The position numbers and the translations under genes were made by a program. DNA of 64,000 bases from Hymenoscyphus infarciens (Eukaryota > Ascomycota > Leotiomycetes > Helotiales > Helotiaceae), in contig LLCB01000034.1 of assembly GCA_001414345.1 (NCBI GenBank), positions 1 to 64,000 of the forward strand. The letters are read 5' to 3'. Positions 11,465-22,075 of the stretch are shown here, piece by piece; position 1 is the first letter of the stretch, and each line of letters starts with the position of its first letter. The notes under the pieces are model-generated. The model saw only the letters and a list, made by a program, of their open reading frames with translations, did no database searches and was not told the origin of the DNA.

Positions 11465-12072
11465 TGTTAAATGGAAACCCGGCAACGGGAGGGAAAAGGA
11501 GTTGCAGAGAAAGGGGAGTCGCGGTTGCTTTTATTTTGTAAGATGCTTCTGGGGGAATGTGCTTGGGGGATCGATACTTGCAGTTGCAAATGGCGTTTTG
11601 TTCTTCTGATGCTGGGATCTCGAAAAGCGACTCTTATCTCTGGTTTTGGCAGAGTTGCGTTGCTTACGCACAATGATACCAATTGGTACAAATATCTACG
11701 TTTCTCTCCATGATTATTCTGGCTTCGGGAAAATCTTTCTTTTGAACCAGCAACGTGTGGATTTTCAGCCATGAGAAAAGATATTCAAAGTCTGAAGGAC
11801 TTCGTGATTGTCTAAAATCCTACCGGTAGGTGACCTATAAACAGCACCTCGACAATTCTCAACGGATATTTAGGAGAAGACAATAGAACAAACAACATAG
11901 CTTCAATATACATAGTTCTCGAAAAGTACACCTATTATACATTCCTCCTATCTCGCATTTTCCGTCCCTTAAGACTTCAATTCATACAGCTCCCTCTCTC
12001 CTTCCTCATCCTCCCCATTTTGTCAAATTTATCCCCCCCCCTAACCCATTCCCTCTTAAACAAGAATCCCTC
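11465..12072. other. Convergent 3' region, SMC6 and COQ9
   Basis: About 600 bp between two convergent stops. No gene seen. The part next to COQ9 is C/T-rich on the plus strand, consistent with a 3' untranslated region of the minus-strand gene. Confidence 0.45.
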
Positions 12073-12911
12073 CTATATCCGCACACCCCTCGACCTCAAA
12101 ACATTCAACCCGGCCCTAGCACTAAACCCCACCCACTCCCCTACACTTCCCACAGCTTGCCCGAGTACCCTACTATCCTCAAACCTCCTATCTAAGAACC
12201 CTCTTGTATCAATGTAATCTGGTGATTTATCGGTCGTCATGAAGAGTTCTGTAGCAGCGTAGATTGTAGATAAGGTAGCGCGTTTTGTGTACCATGATGT
12301 GTCTACGGAGGTGTCGCCGGCGAGGTACCAGATTTCGTCACTAAGGGCGTGGAGTTCGGAGAGGGCGGTGGGGAGGTTGAGGGGCATAAGGGATTGTGCC
12401 TGGTTTGTCAGTCTTGGTTGCGGGAAGGGGTTGAGGGGATTGGAATTGAGGGGAGGGGAGAACGAGAACGTACTTCCTGCCATCTATGAATCACCTCCCG
12501 ATTCCCCATCAATCGCTCCCAAGTTAAGGCTTTGACTTTCCTTCCTACTCCTTTTCCTGTTCCTCCTCCTCCATTTACACCCTCCTCGGCAAGGACACTA
12601 GAATTCTTCAACGCCTCCCTCTGTCTCCATAAATGGAAATGTACCAGTGCAAACGCCCCATTGGGAAATAGGTTTATTGAGGCCGGAGCATAACCTAGGG
12701 AGTTGGCACCGAGCCGGAGGGTCGTCTGTGTGAAACCGTGTGAGGGGATGTGGGGGAGGGAGGAGGTGAGGATTTCAGTTTCGACGGGGGGGAAGGGTGA
12801 GGGGTTGGGTTGGTTGGGTGTGTGGTATGCGCGAGCGAGGGAAGGTAGGACGGAGGGCTTGGTGAGAGAGGGTGTGAGGCGGTTCAGAGGGAGGAGACGT
12901 TTAGTTGCCAT
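12073..12911 (-). CDS. COQ9: COQ9, ubiquinone biosynthesis protein
   Basis: Mitochondrial lipid-binding protein needed for coenzyme Q synthesis through support of the COQ7 hydroxylase. Two exons on the minus strand, 12911-12474 and 12399-12073 (GT-AG, phase 0), give 254 residues. The N-terminus (MATKRLLPLNRL...ARAYHT) is an arginine/serine-rich mitochondrial presequence without acidic residues. The family core follows: LGANSLGYAPASINLFPNGA, then LVHFHLWRQREAL. After the intron come LHALSDEIWYLAGDTSVD and WYTKRATLSTIYAATELFMT, the helices typical of COQ9. The glycine-rich insert around residue 113 is unusual but not disruptive. The gene converges on SMC6. Confidence 0.9.
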
Positions 12912-13641
12912 TTTTTGTGGTATGTCGTTGTGATGACGGTGTGGTTGACGAGGCTGTGAGGATTTTTGGGATGGAGACGAGGCTGGTGTATAAGTGGGTC
13001 TTCGATTTTGTATCTGGTCAGCGCCGGAATTTGATGAAGACTTTTACCTAGATTTTAAATGTCATTTCTTTTTAATCCCGCTTCTTTTTAAACTTTGTGT
13101 TGGAATGAGAGAAACCCGTCATATTCTACTTACACAAAGTGGGGTTATTTTGGTATTTTGACTTCCTAACTTAAGTAGTTCAACGTAATCAAAATTGCGG
13201 TGTGTAACAAATTCTATTTCCACTCCCAAAAAGGAGGTCATGTGTTTCAGAACTAAATGTGAGTTTAGGTCGTTCAACTGCTCAAAAAAGGTGAAGAAGT
13301 GGTTGAACTACCTAGAGTGGCAACAAATCACAAAACCCCCAGAAAGGAGTCTATTGTAAATATAGCCTCGAAGGAAAATGGCAACAATTATACTGTAGGA
13401 ACAGTATTTTTGAATTCCAGCTTTTATTCATTGCCATTGAAGCTATACTTGGAATGCCATTTTGCTGTTTTCTTGAAAAGTTCATCTCAGATTTTAATGG
13501 TGCTATTTGTAGGTGACCTACCGATAGAAGCTTTGAAGTGGTTAGTTGTAGATTACCTACGAGCAGCCAAAGGTGAGAGAAACAGACCTCCCTTCGATTA
13601 CAAAGGCCTTCTGAGATGATTTTTGAAAACTTTCTAGAACA
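12912..13641. other. COQ9 upstream region and first copy of an imperfect repeat
   Basis: The left half should hold the COQ9 promoter. From about 13,408 the sequence is an imperfect copy of the unit that recurs at 16,254-16,446 on the far side of the LINE. It shares a GAATTCCAG-type start, a TACCTACGA motif and an AACTTGAAGAA-like end. No gene recognised. Confidence 0.5.
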
Positions 13642-13653
13642 CTTGAAGAATTA
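13642..13653. repeat. Target-site duplication, left copy
   Basis: CTTGAAGAATTA next to the TAA-rich end of the LINE. It is identical to the copy on the other side. The last bases merge with the TTATTA run, so the exact boundary may move by a few bases. Confidence 0.75.
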
Positions 13654-16253
13654 TTATTATTATTATTATTCTTACGCTGCGTAGGCCGTAGGCCGAGCTC
13701 TAAGAGCAAGTAGTACATCTTCTGTTCTAGTTTATATAGCCTTTCGGCTCGTTCTTCTTCGCCTCTCGAGCTTCCTTACGAGTACGATTCTCCTTTTCTT
13801 CGGTTCTTACTACTATCTATTCGAAGCTTATCTCTTCGACTTAGTAACATAGTAGAGGGGTGTAGTAGGTTAGTATATTTAATCTACTAAGGTGTATATT
13901 AGTAGTATAAGAGGTGTATTTACCTCTAGAATTGTTAGAGCCGAGGTCTTACCTTCTAGCGTACCTCGGCTTTCTCCTCCTATTCCTCTCTTTCTTTTGC
14001 CTCTTCCTTACTCTTCTCTCTCTCTTTAAGTAATTCTAGTACTAGCTTATACTTATAAAATCTCTCTAGCTTAAGTAGCTAAGTGGTTACCTTTAGTACT
14101 AGTTTCCTATCTACTAGTACTCCTCTTAGCTCTTATAGATCCTCGATCCTCTTCTCTAGAGCTCTTACGAGCGTGTCTCTTTCTTATAAAATATCCTAGT
14201 AAAATAGGACTAGGTGTTCTACCGTCTCTCTACTACTTATATAAATGTACCATAGTATAACCTGGTTTAGTACTCTTCTTATAAAGAGGAAGGCGTTTAG
14301 TCCTATTACCTCTATTTATGCCTAGACGAGTAGCGAGCTCTTTGTCTTAGCAAGCCTCTTATAGACCTTTTATAGCTCCTACTTATCTAGGTCTACTTCG
14401 TCTAACACTTCTATATATCGTGTTAGGTTCCTCTCTTAAGTCCTTCTCCTTTAAGTCTCTAGATAGTTCTTCTATTCTATAAACGTAGTGTTATACTTAA
14501 ATCCCGCTCCTCTTACTTCTTACTCCCCTTCTTACTTCTACCTTACTTTCTATAAGTATAGTATTACCTTCTCTATCTTCGTTAGTCTACCCCTCCTTCT
14601 CCTCTTTAGTCGCGTTACTATATATTTATAGGTGTTCTAGATTAGTTCCTCTAGCTTAGATCTTTAGAACTTTCTCTTAAACATAGCTACTTATAGGTTA
14701 AGATATAGGTTAATTAGTATATAGTCTATTTTAACTTCTAGGTTCTAAACTAGAGTAGCTTTATACGCCCTTATTACTACTCGTAGGCATCTTAATTGTT
14801 ATATAAGGAAGCTCTTTACTATTTCCTTCGCATTCCCTCCTTTTAGTATAGTATAGTACTACGCCGACGCCCTATACGCTATTACACTTCTTATTACTAC
14901 TATATATATCTGCCTTACTTAGTAGTAGTCTACTCTCTACGTTTTTCTAGTAAGCCTTATAAGTATAAAGGTCTATGTTATAAGCTTCTTCTAAACTCTT
15001 TCTTAGTATACCTTCTAGTTTAGTTTCCTATTAAGCTCTACTTCTAGAAACCTTACGTATTTAACTAGTATAAGCCTTATCTTCTTAAACTAGACTGTCT
15101 CTTTCTATAGTACTCTTATTCTTATAAAGTATATAAGCACTGTCTTCTCTAAGCTAAAAGCTATCTCTTACTTATTTACCTACTTATTATATACTCTCTA
15201 GGCTATCTCGAGTATCCTATAGTTTACTACTATGCTTTTTAATATTATAAGTAGATTCGTATTATCTATAAAGCCTACTATAATAAGCTTATCGATTCTT
15301 ACTAGGTCCTTATATAGTGTTAAGGCAAAGAGGATAAACAGTATTAGTAATAGCACCGATTCTTATAAGACACCTTATTCGAGGTCTCTTTCGTCTACTA
15401 ATCGTCTGTCGAAGAATAGCGTAGCCCTTTATCTAGAGAAGAAGCTCTCTATTTATATTACTACCTATTATAGAACCTCCTTCTCTCTTAACGTATAAAG
15501 TAGCTATATATAGTCTACTTAGTTAAAAGCTCCTACTATATCTAGTTAGGCTAAGGACGCGTAGCTCTTATTTTCCTATACTATATATATACCCTCTATT
15601 ACTATTCTAATTACTAGCTCTATATTTTAGTACTTCTAGTTACCTATTTATAGCCCTAGTAGTATTACTGTTTCCTCTATAAGCTATATAAGCCTTTATA
15701 CTATTACTTTTTTAAGAATCTTATCTATAGTCGAGAGTAGTACTATTAGCTAGTAGGCCCCCGCCTTACTCTACTCCTCGGTTATTTTACCTAGTTTTCT
15801 TAGTACTACTACTTTTATATAGTAGAAGTAGGATAGGAAGTGTTATAAGTAGAAGCTTGCTTCTACTATTATAGTAAGTACTTTGTAAAGCGGTTTATTA
15901 TAAGCTTTTAGGAAGCTGTTTACTAGTATATTAAATCCTGGCGCTTTCTATAGTACTAATCTCATAGCCGTCTTAATATACTTCTCGGTTACGCGTTAGC
16001 TTACCGAGTACCTCCTAAAGAAGCTCTTAGTGTTCTAGTCCCTATTAGGAACGCTTAAGTAGTCGGCTGTTAACTCTAGGAAGAACTTTTCTATAAGGAT
16101 ATAGGCCTTCTCCTAGTAGGTCTCGCCTTTTGTTCCGTTAAGCGACGTAAGTGTTGGTAGTGCTGGTGCTTCTGGTCTCACATGTCCTTTGAGGCGTGCC
16201 TACTTCTCGAGTGTCCAGAGTTTCCTTTCGTCCTTCGCTGCCTCTGCTAGTGG
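13654..16253 (-). mobile_element. RIP-mutated, probably 5'-truncated LINE (Tad1-like) retrotransposon
   Basis: A 2.6-kb insertion flanked by the 12-bp direct repeat CTTGAAGAATTA (13642-13653 and 16254-16265). Read on the minus strand it ends in a TAA-trinucleotide tail, as LINEs of this type do. Between about 15,900 and 15,230 the minus strand carries a reverse transcriptase with many stops. Recognisable pieces are GAYWLIVLLSTIDKIL, then LDIVGAFN and VGFIDNTNLLI. Both the aspartate after AF and the second aspartate of the FxDD motif now read N, and CAA codons read TAA, exactly the changes RIP makes. Its length is far below a full LINE, so 5' truncation is likely. The element is dead. Confidence 0.85.
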
Positions 16254-16265
16254 CTTGAAGAATTA
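16254..16265. repeat. Target-site duplication, right copy
   Basis: CTTGAAGAATTA abutting the 5' end of the LINE. The sequence after it (AGAATTCCAG) continues the pre-insertion repeat unit. Confidence 0.75.
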
Positions 16266-16620
16266 AGAATTCCAGTTTCCAGCTTTTAAGATGATCTCGT
16301 AACATAGAAGCAACTGAAAAGGCATGGGTCGAAGTCTGGAGCTATTGGTAGGTTACCTACGAATAGTCAAATGGAAGGCACAGGCCTCCCTCTGATTTCA
16401 AATTCCTTCTCACTTGATACAGAAATACTCTAGGAGAATTGAAGAACTAAGAATCTTTTATGTTCAAAGATCGTCCCGTGTCAAAAAATGGGTGGGTAGA
16501 AGCCCGAAGCTCCCAAGGCCTGCTATTTGTCTGCTACCTACTGATAGCATCTCCCCCAAAGGCATCCAATCATCGGTTTTATGGAAGAGATTGAATGAAC
16601 AGGACAGAATATTGCGTTTG
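16266..16620. repeat. Two diverged tandem repeat units
   Basis: Unit B (about 16,254-16,446) resembles the unit left of the LINE: TACCTACGA, then AGGCCTCCCTCTGATT, then TCTAGGAGAATTGAAGAA. A shorter third relative starts at 16,447 with GAACTAAGAATC and contains CTACCTACTGATAG. The units differ at many positions. I see no coding potential beyond short frames. Confidence 0.5.
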
Positions 16621-16772
16621 ATATTCTAGCACTTTTTCAACGAAACTCTCCAATCGGCTTAATCCCTCCAGCCATCATCCAAGCTATCGCTATCCCCAAC
16701 ATCACTATTCTACCTCCCAACAGCTCCCATCTCAACCGTCCCTATCCCACCACCCCCCTCTCCTCCTCCTCC

Positions 16773-18425
16773 CTACTCAGCATGAGTCCTAACCCCCAAC
16801 CGTTCCAACCACCTCGCCCTCCACCAAAAACTCCGATACCTCTTCCCAAACACATACATGACCGGCAAAAAAACCATAACCCCCCATCCGGTCCCCCCAA
16901 AAATAAAGAAAACATGTCTTGGTCCAGTAGCCGCAAGCCAATCATTGATAAAATACGTAAACCCATACAGCAGAAAATTCTTAACCATCATCCCCATGAT
17001 GAAGATCTCATTGTTCATATCCCTATACGCATCAAGCGCATAAGTACTAGTAGCAACGATAAGGGCCATGACTCCAAAGATTATTATGCCGTGGAGGGTA
17101 GCTGCTACGTAAGGAGATCCGTAGGTTTGTGTTAGTTGGCCGTAGGCGAGGAGCCCGGCGCCGGTGACGAGGCCCGGGATTGTGAGGAGGAGGCGGTATT
17201 CGGGTTCGTAGACGCCTTTGTTCTTTTTTGTCAGGTAAAGAGTTATTGGGTCGGTGATTATGGAGAAGAGGATTGTGGCTATGAGACCGCCAATGAAGGG
17301 ACCGAGGGAGAGGTATCCTATTCCGGCGGGGGAGAAGTTATAGGGCGGGTAACCGAATATTTGGGGAAGGACGAAGGCGATGGCTACGTAGAGACCTACG
17401 AACCAGCCTTGGATGAGGATGATGTATAGTACTGGAATGTTGAGACAAATAGCGAAGGGGGCGATGAGGAGCTGAAGGAAGTTTTCATTGGAGTGGACTC
17501 CATGGAAGAGCTTGAGGTTTTGAACAAAGGTGTACTTCTTGGGTATCTTGGATCGATTGCTGGATGATGTAGGTGCAGTTTCTAGTCGTTCGCTATCTGT
17601 AGTTCCATTCGGGGGCTTTTCTTCGTGGTTGAAAGTATCCGTCGCCAACTCATCGATCTCGAATTTCTTTTCCCGGTTGAATGTTGTTTCTGGAACGAAT
17701 AGGAATTGACATATAGTTTGAACAACTGAGATAGCCACGAAAATGTGGAATAGATATTTCCAGCCCAGGTGATCTGTAATAGGACCACAAACCACTGAAG
17801 CCAAATTCGATACAGCTGCTAATAAGAAACTGACCACGGAGAAATAGATCCCTCGTTCATGGACGAAAAACAAATCGCCAATCACGACAAGCAGTAAGCT
17901 TTCGTACGTGCTAACAGAAAGCCCTTGGATCACTCTTGCAGCGAGTAGTTGATTATAATTCGTACTCGTTGAACCAACGATATTCCCAACCACCGCAGAA
18001 ATGGAGGAAAGGACGAAAAGTGCCCTCTTCCCATATTTCCTCGATAATGCAGACACAAAAGGAGCTGTACAACCAACGACAAGAACCTGATATCCCGATA
18101 GCAGTGTAACTTTTGTGATAGTGACATTAAGATCCATCGCAATCACAACAAGGCTGGCGTTCAGAAGTGGACCAAAACAAGCTCCGAATAGTATTGTACC
18201 CATTCCAGTAATTAACATTATGGTGAGCTTGCGGGAATATGACCAATTGAGAGGATCATTAGGATCATCTGAAGGTTGGGGTGCGAGCACGATGTGTGAG
18301 TTCCGTCCGGTGCCATGTTTGAGAGCTCCTGTTATGGTTTCGGAGTGAGCGATGTCTTCTTCTAATATCACGGTTCCTGGCACTCGTGGGAGGTGATGGT
18401 CTTCGAGTACGAAGAAGGCTCCCAT
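16773..18425 (-). CDS. MFS transporter, DHA1/HOL1-like
   Basis: Plasma-membrane drug:H+ antiporter-type permease of the major facilitator superfamily, single exon, 550 residues. The cytoplasmic N-terminus contains PSDDPNDPLNWS, the hallmark just before helix 1 in fungal DHA1 proteins. Twelve hydrophobic segments can be counted in two sets of six. Between helices 2 and 3 the motif A region reads SALSRKYGKRALF. Helix 5 carries VVCGPITDHLGWKYLF, and PETTFNRE opens the central cytoplasmic loop (about residues 245-300, charged and serine-rich). The substrate cannot be read from sequence. The stop lies close to the repeat block at 16.3-16.6 kb. The upstream region 18426-19069 is also the 3' flank of the next gene. 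Confidence 0.9.
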   Translation of the reverse strand: MGAFFVLEDHHLPRVPGTVILEEDIAHSETITGALKHGTGRNSHIVLAPQPSDDPNDPLNWSYSRKLTIMLITGMGTILFGACFGPLLNASLVVIAMDLNVTITKVTLLSGYQVLVVGCTAPFVSALSRKYGKRALFVLSSISAVVGNIVGSTSTNYNQLLAARVIQGLSVSTYESLLLVVIGDLFFVHERGIYFSVVSFLLAAVSNLASVVCGPITDHLGWKYLFHIFVAISVVQTICQFLFVPETTFNREKKFEIDELATDTFNHEEKPPNGTTDSERLETAPTSSSNRSKIPKKYTFVQNLKLFHGVHSNENFLQLLIAPFAICLNIPVLYIILIQGWFVGLYVAIAFVLPQIFGYPPYNFSPAGIGYLSLGPFIGGLIATILFSIITDPITLYLTKKNKGVYEPEYRLLLTIPGLVTGAGLLAYGQLTQTYGSPYVAATLHGIIIFGVMALIVATSTYALDAYRDMNNEIFIMGMMVKNFLLYGFTYFINDWLAATGPRHVFFIFGGTGWGVMVFLPVMYVFGKRYRSFWWRARWLERLGVRTHAE

Positions 18426-19069
18426 ATTGGGCGACCTTTTTGGTATGTAAAGACTACTCGGAAGTCAGAAATTGAATAAATAGAACGCCATGCAATTGGG
18501 GTATATACCTTCTCAGCACTTTTTCTTATCTGCCGGAATTCCAACTTTCAGTTCTAGACTTGTGTTGAAGAGACAGTAGCAAACTCAAATCGGCATGCAA
18601 TGTGCAATTGAAAGGAACAGAAGGAAAAAAAACACTGGAACTTCCTACCTATATCAAATTTCTGTATTATGAAGCGGGGTTCGCACTAATTCGTAAACCT
18701 AGCCAGTATGCTCTTCACTTACAGATAACCTTGAAGAGGATAAAGTAGATTTCCACAGCCCCACACGATACTGACCACCCCTGAGCTGCAAGACAAATAC
18801 TACCTTGAATAAGTGCAAACAGCCTACTCGTCAAAGGTCTATCCCACTTGGGAAATCGCCGAGTAGCAGGTCAAATGGGAAAGATTTCAATCTAAAATTG
18901 AGGTACTGGTGCAACAGCTGGAGCCACTAGCTTGAAGAATTTCAAGCGAGATACGACAAAGGTTGTGTGTGGGACTAAAGACTCCTTGGCCTTCTATCTT
19001 GGCTTGTCTTCTTCGTGGTGTAGAAAATGGAAGTCTGAGAGTTGTACGCTGGAATGTTCATCATTGCTT
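18426..19069. other. Promoter region of the MFS gene
   Basis: About 640 bp between the MFS start and the stop of the prolyl-4-hydroxylase-like gene, both on the minus strand. No additional gene is supported. Confidence 0.4.
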
Positions 19070-19933
19070 TCAAATCGCATCGGGATCGTCATCGGTTCCC
19101 CTATATACCGAGCTCAACGGCCACTGTCTCGTCCATATATTCATTCCAATCTTGTTTCCACTCGTCACGGGTAGCCCAGCATGCAGTGTAGCAGGGTCCC
19201 CAGTGCCATCTCCTGCCAGGTTTTGCCAAAATACGGCACTTCCAGGTACCGGTCGAAAAGTTACCCCATTTTCCCAGGGCTCGTCACAGTCGATATACTG
19301 GCACCACCGTTCCTCTCTTGGTGCATCCAGCATAGGGAAATTGGTCCCTCCGCCAGTGATATTTGATGCTGCGATATATACAAAGAACGAGGTTTGTCGG
19401 TTTCCTCCCACCTCCGCTGTCATCTGCGACTCTGCCTCGAACCAATCTGTATGGGGGTGATATTTTTCGCCAGTCCCGTATTTGACTAGTTGGAGGGGCT
19501 CCAAGTGGGAGCGTGGAATATCGAAGCCTTGAAAGGCAAGCGCCCGGTTTTCGATACAGCGTACGATATCATCTCGAGGGACCGATGCTGATTGTGATGT
19601 TCGCGTCTGGCGTTGGCCTTTGGTGCCAGACTCGTCAGCGACCGAGGAGCGTGAGAATGAGCTCTTGCTAGAGAAATGTCAGCAAAGTTTCCAGAGCTAG
19701 GAGAAGACATGGAAGGCATACGTCAGTTCTTGCACATGCTCCCTTTCATCTGCCGTCACGAAATCGGAGATATAGATCACCAGCGGGCTCTTGGAAAGAA
19801 GATGAACGCGGTATTGAGGATCTTCGCATGCAACTGATTGGAGAGCAGTTTGTTTTGAGCCTGCTGTGCTGAGTACGCGCTCAGCTAGAAGGCTGATTAT
19901 AAGAAAGGCGGAAAGAAAAGGGCTTCGAGGCAT
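19070..19933 (-). CDS. Secreted/ER prolyl 4-hydroxylase-like 2OG-Fe(II) oxygenase
   Basis: Non-haem iron dioxygenase that hydroxylates prolyl residues in the animal and plant members of the family. Two exons, 19933-19722 and 19667-19070 (GT-AG, phase 2), give 269 residues. The start MPRSPFLSAFLIISLLAERVL is chosen because it begins a clean signal peptide; an upstream ATG at 19990 would bury it. The double-stranded beta-helix domain has the iron ligands H and D in YHPHTDWF. The distal H is in TLHAGLPV, and the 2-oxoglutarate-binding K is in GNKIGMNIWTRQ. The C-terminus (DDDPDAI) has no ER-retention signal. It is divergently transcribed from a PDI-like gene across 417 bp, a pairing discussed under findings. 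Substrate unknown. Confidence 0.9.
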
Positions 19934-20350
19934 TTTGGATTTGGAGAGCTGTTGAGGTGACAATGTTGATATTCCAGAGATGCTCAACATGGTTCGAAAT
20001 CCGAGATGTAGCTCGGACGATCGATTTCAGCCAGAGGCACAGGAATCGGTGCAGCTGTCATGTTTCAGAAGCTGCGATGCCATCATGGCGGCAATGGGAC
20101 GAAGCGTTTCTGATACAAAACTGGTGACAACTTCTCGGATTGAGGGGCATTTCAGGGGTTGGTGGCGCTGAAATGTGGTGTGAGATGCTGTAATTGGCGA
20201 GTCGCTCAGGCTCTGGCCCATACGTTGAAGCTTGTTTTTAGCGATCACCCCCTATTCTCCGGCCGGCAACAACGTCGCAATGTTGGCTACATTTTCTCTC
20301 CGCGACTTTTTGTTAAAACTTCGATATTTCCTACACAATATCGCAACAAC
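19934..20350. promoter_or_regulatory. Bidirectional promoter between P4H-like and PDI-like genes
   Basis: Only 417 bp separate the two divergent start codons, so both genes must draw on this stretch. I see no obvious TATA box shared by both sides. The PDI-side leader is pyrimidine-rich. Confidence 0.6.
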
Positions 20351-21713
20351 ATGCCGTCTTACTTCATACTGGCGATCTGGTATCTTGCAACGGCTGGTAA
20401 TTGCTGGGAGCATGTTTCGAGCTCTGAATTACAATCAATTCTTGAAAAACAAGACGATGCCTTGGTAGCCTGTGAGTGCCTCAAACCCCTCAATTCATGG
20501 ACTTTTATAGAGGAACAAATTGAAAACCTTCTGATTTTTTAGCACCACTAACACGATATAGTTGTCGCGGTAAGCAAATTCCAGTCCAAACAAAAGCGCC
20601 ATCTTCTAACATCAGCCATCAAACTTAGCCAAATACGTAAGTGAAAGTCTGGTCATATCTCAGGGATTTCATTCTAACATTGAACAGGGAAATATCTAAA
20701 GCTCTAGAGCCAGAATGGAATATTGCAAAGTCGAAAAAGAACACAAATTTTCTTAGCATCGATTGCACGATAGAGCACAAATTCTGCGCCGAGCAAGATG
20801 TTGCTTCCTTCCCAGCCATAAGGTTCTTCCAAGGACCCGAAAAATGGACGCGATATCGAGGCGAGAGAAAAGCTGCTCCGTAATTATCTCCGATCAACTA
20901 GATAGTGCGTCGGCTAACAGAGTTTCAAAGAATGGAGGCCTTCGTCGAAAGAGCAAGAAGACCGATAGTCTCAACACTAACTTACAAAAACGTGACCTCC
21001 TTCCATTCGGTGGACGATGCTGTTTTTATTGCATATATTCCCACGAAAGGCGACTATTCGGACCTATATGGGTACTTTACGAATCTAGCAGCACAATATC
21101 ACCACATCTATTCTTTTGGGATTCTTGCCGATGAAGGCCTCGAGGTTCCTCAGGTGACATGTTATCTTCCAGATGAGGATGAGCCTCGAGGTTTATCCCA
21201 GCCTTACAATCCTTCTCGCCTCGAACTTTTTGTACGTGGTACAACGGAGCCTCCAGTTGGACAACTCACAGTGAGAAATGAACTCAAATATCTTAAGGTA
21301 AATCTTTCCCTCCCAACATGCGCCCCTTCTAGTTGACTACCCAGCCATGAATTCCATGCTAACATCAAACCCAGTCCGGGAAATCCCTCGTTTACATTTT
21401 CGCCCAAACCGACGACGAACGTTCCGTCTTCAGGAAAGAATTAAAGGGAATAGCAACGAAATTTCAAGAATATCTTAGTTTTCTCACGGTCGACGCGGTG
21501 CAATACAATCACATGCTCTCCCAACTCGATTTGGATCCGAAGAAATTACCAGCAGCAGCGGTATATAATCCAACAATGGGACAGGTATTTCCTTACGATC
21601 AGAGTATGGAGATCTCACCGGAAGCTATTGATGAGTTTGTGATGGATATTGTGCAAGGGAAGGTGCTGCCTAGTGGTGCTAGGGGCCAGAGGGAGGGGCA
21701 TGATGAGTTGTGA
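20351..21713 (+). CDS. HDEL-tailed protein disulfide isomerase-like protein lacking CxxC
   Basis: ER-lumen thioredoxin-fold protein. Six exons give 344 residues: 20351-20471, 20562-20569, 20629-20636, 20688-20879, 20931-21297 and 21375-21713. Exons 2 and 3 are only 8 nt each, both with good GT-AG sites and CTAAC-like branch sites. They rebuild FVAPNTEISKALEPEW, which lines up with the PDI active-site consensus APWCGHCKALAPEW. The CGHC is therefore TEIS, and redox activity should be lost. The cis-proline region SFPAIRFF remains. An N-terminal signal sequence (YFILAIWYLATAG) and a C-terminal HDEL are present, so ER retention is expected. Two further thioredoxin-like domains without CxxC follow, an a-b-b'-like layout. 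A chaperone or scaffold role is inferred. Confidence 0.88.
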
Positions 21714-22075
21714 ATGTTTTTATTTATTTATTGTTAGCTGATGAATACAATAGTTTATTTGGTTTTTGTCACCTTGCTAATAGTTGTTCCCGATTTACAA
21801 GTCGAAACTATTCGTTTGAGCAGATTCCTTTGTTCAAGTCACGTTTATGCACGTGACCCTCTTCGACAAGGTATCATATTCCAGGAGCCTGAGCCACACC
21901 CAATAGGATAAGAGGGAGACTTGGAGGCCTCCCTCATAGATGGCGGTCCATTTCTACGGTCTATAAAGTCCCGGATTGCCTCCCTCTGGTTCTAATCAAC
22001 AGAAAAAGAATTTTTCTCTGTATCATTCAAAAATTTCAACTCAAACCAGTTACTCTACCATTTAACCACTTCAAT
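21714..22075. other. Intergenic, promoter of the small hypothetical gene
   Basis: Contains a CACGTG hexamer (about 21,851) and a TATAAAG-like motif near 21,961 ahead of a CT-rich leader. No gene. Confidence 0.45.

Noticed and set aside
15232..15498. 88-codon plus-strand frame in the LINE
   Set aside because: It is the reverse of the reverse-transcriptase region and is rich in low-complexity S/Y/T residues from RIP.
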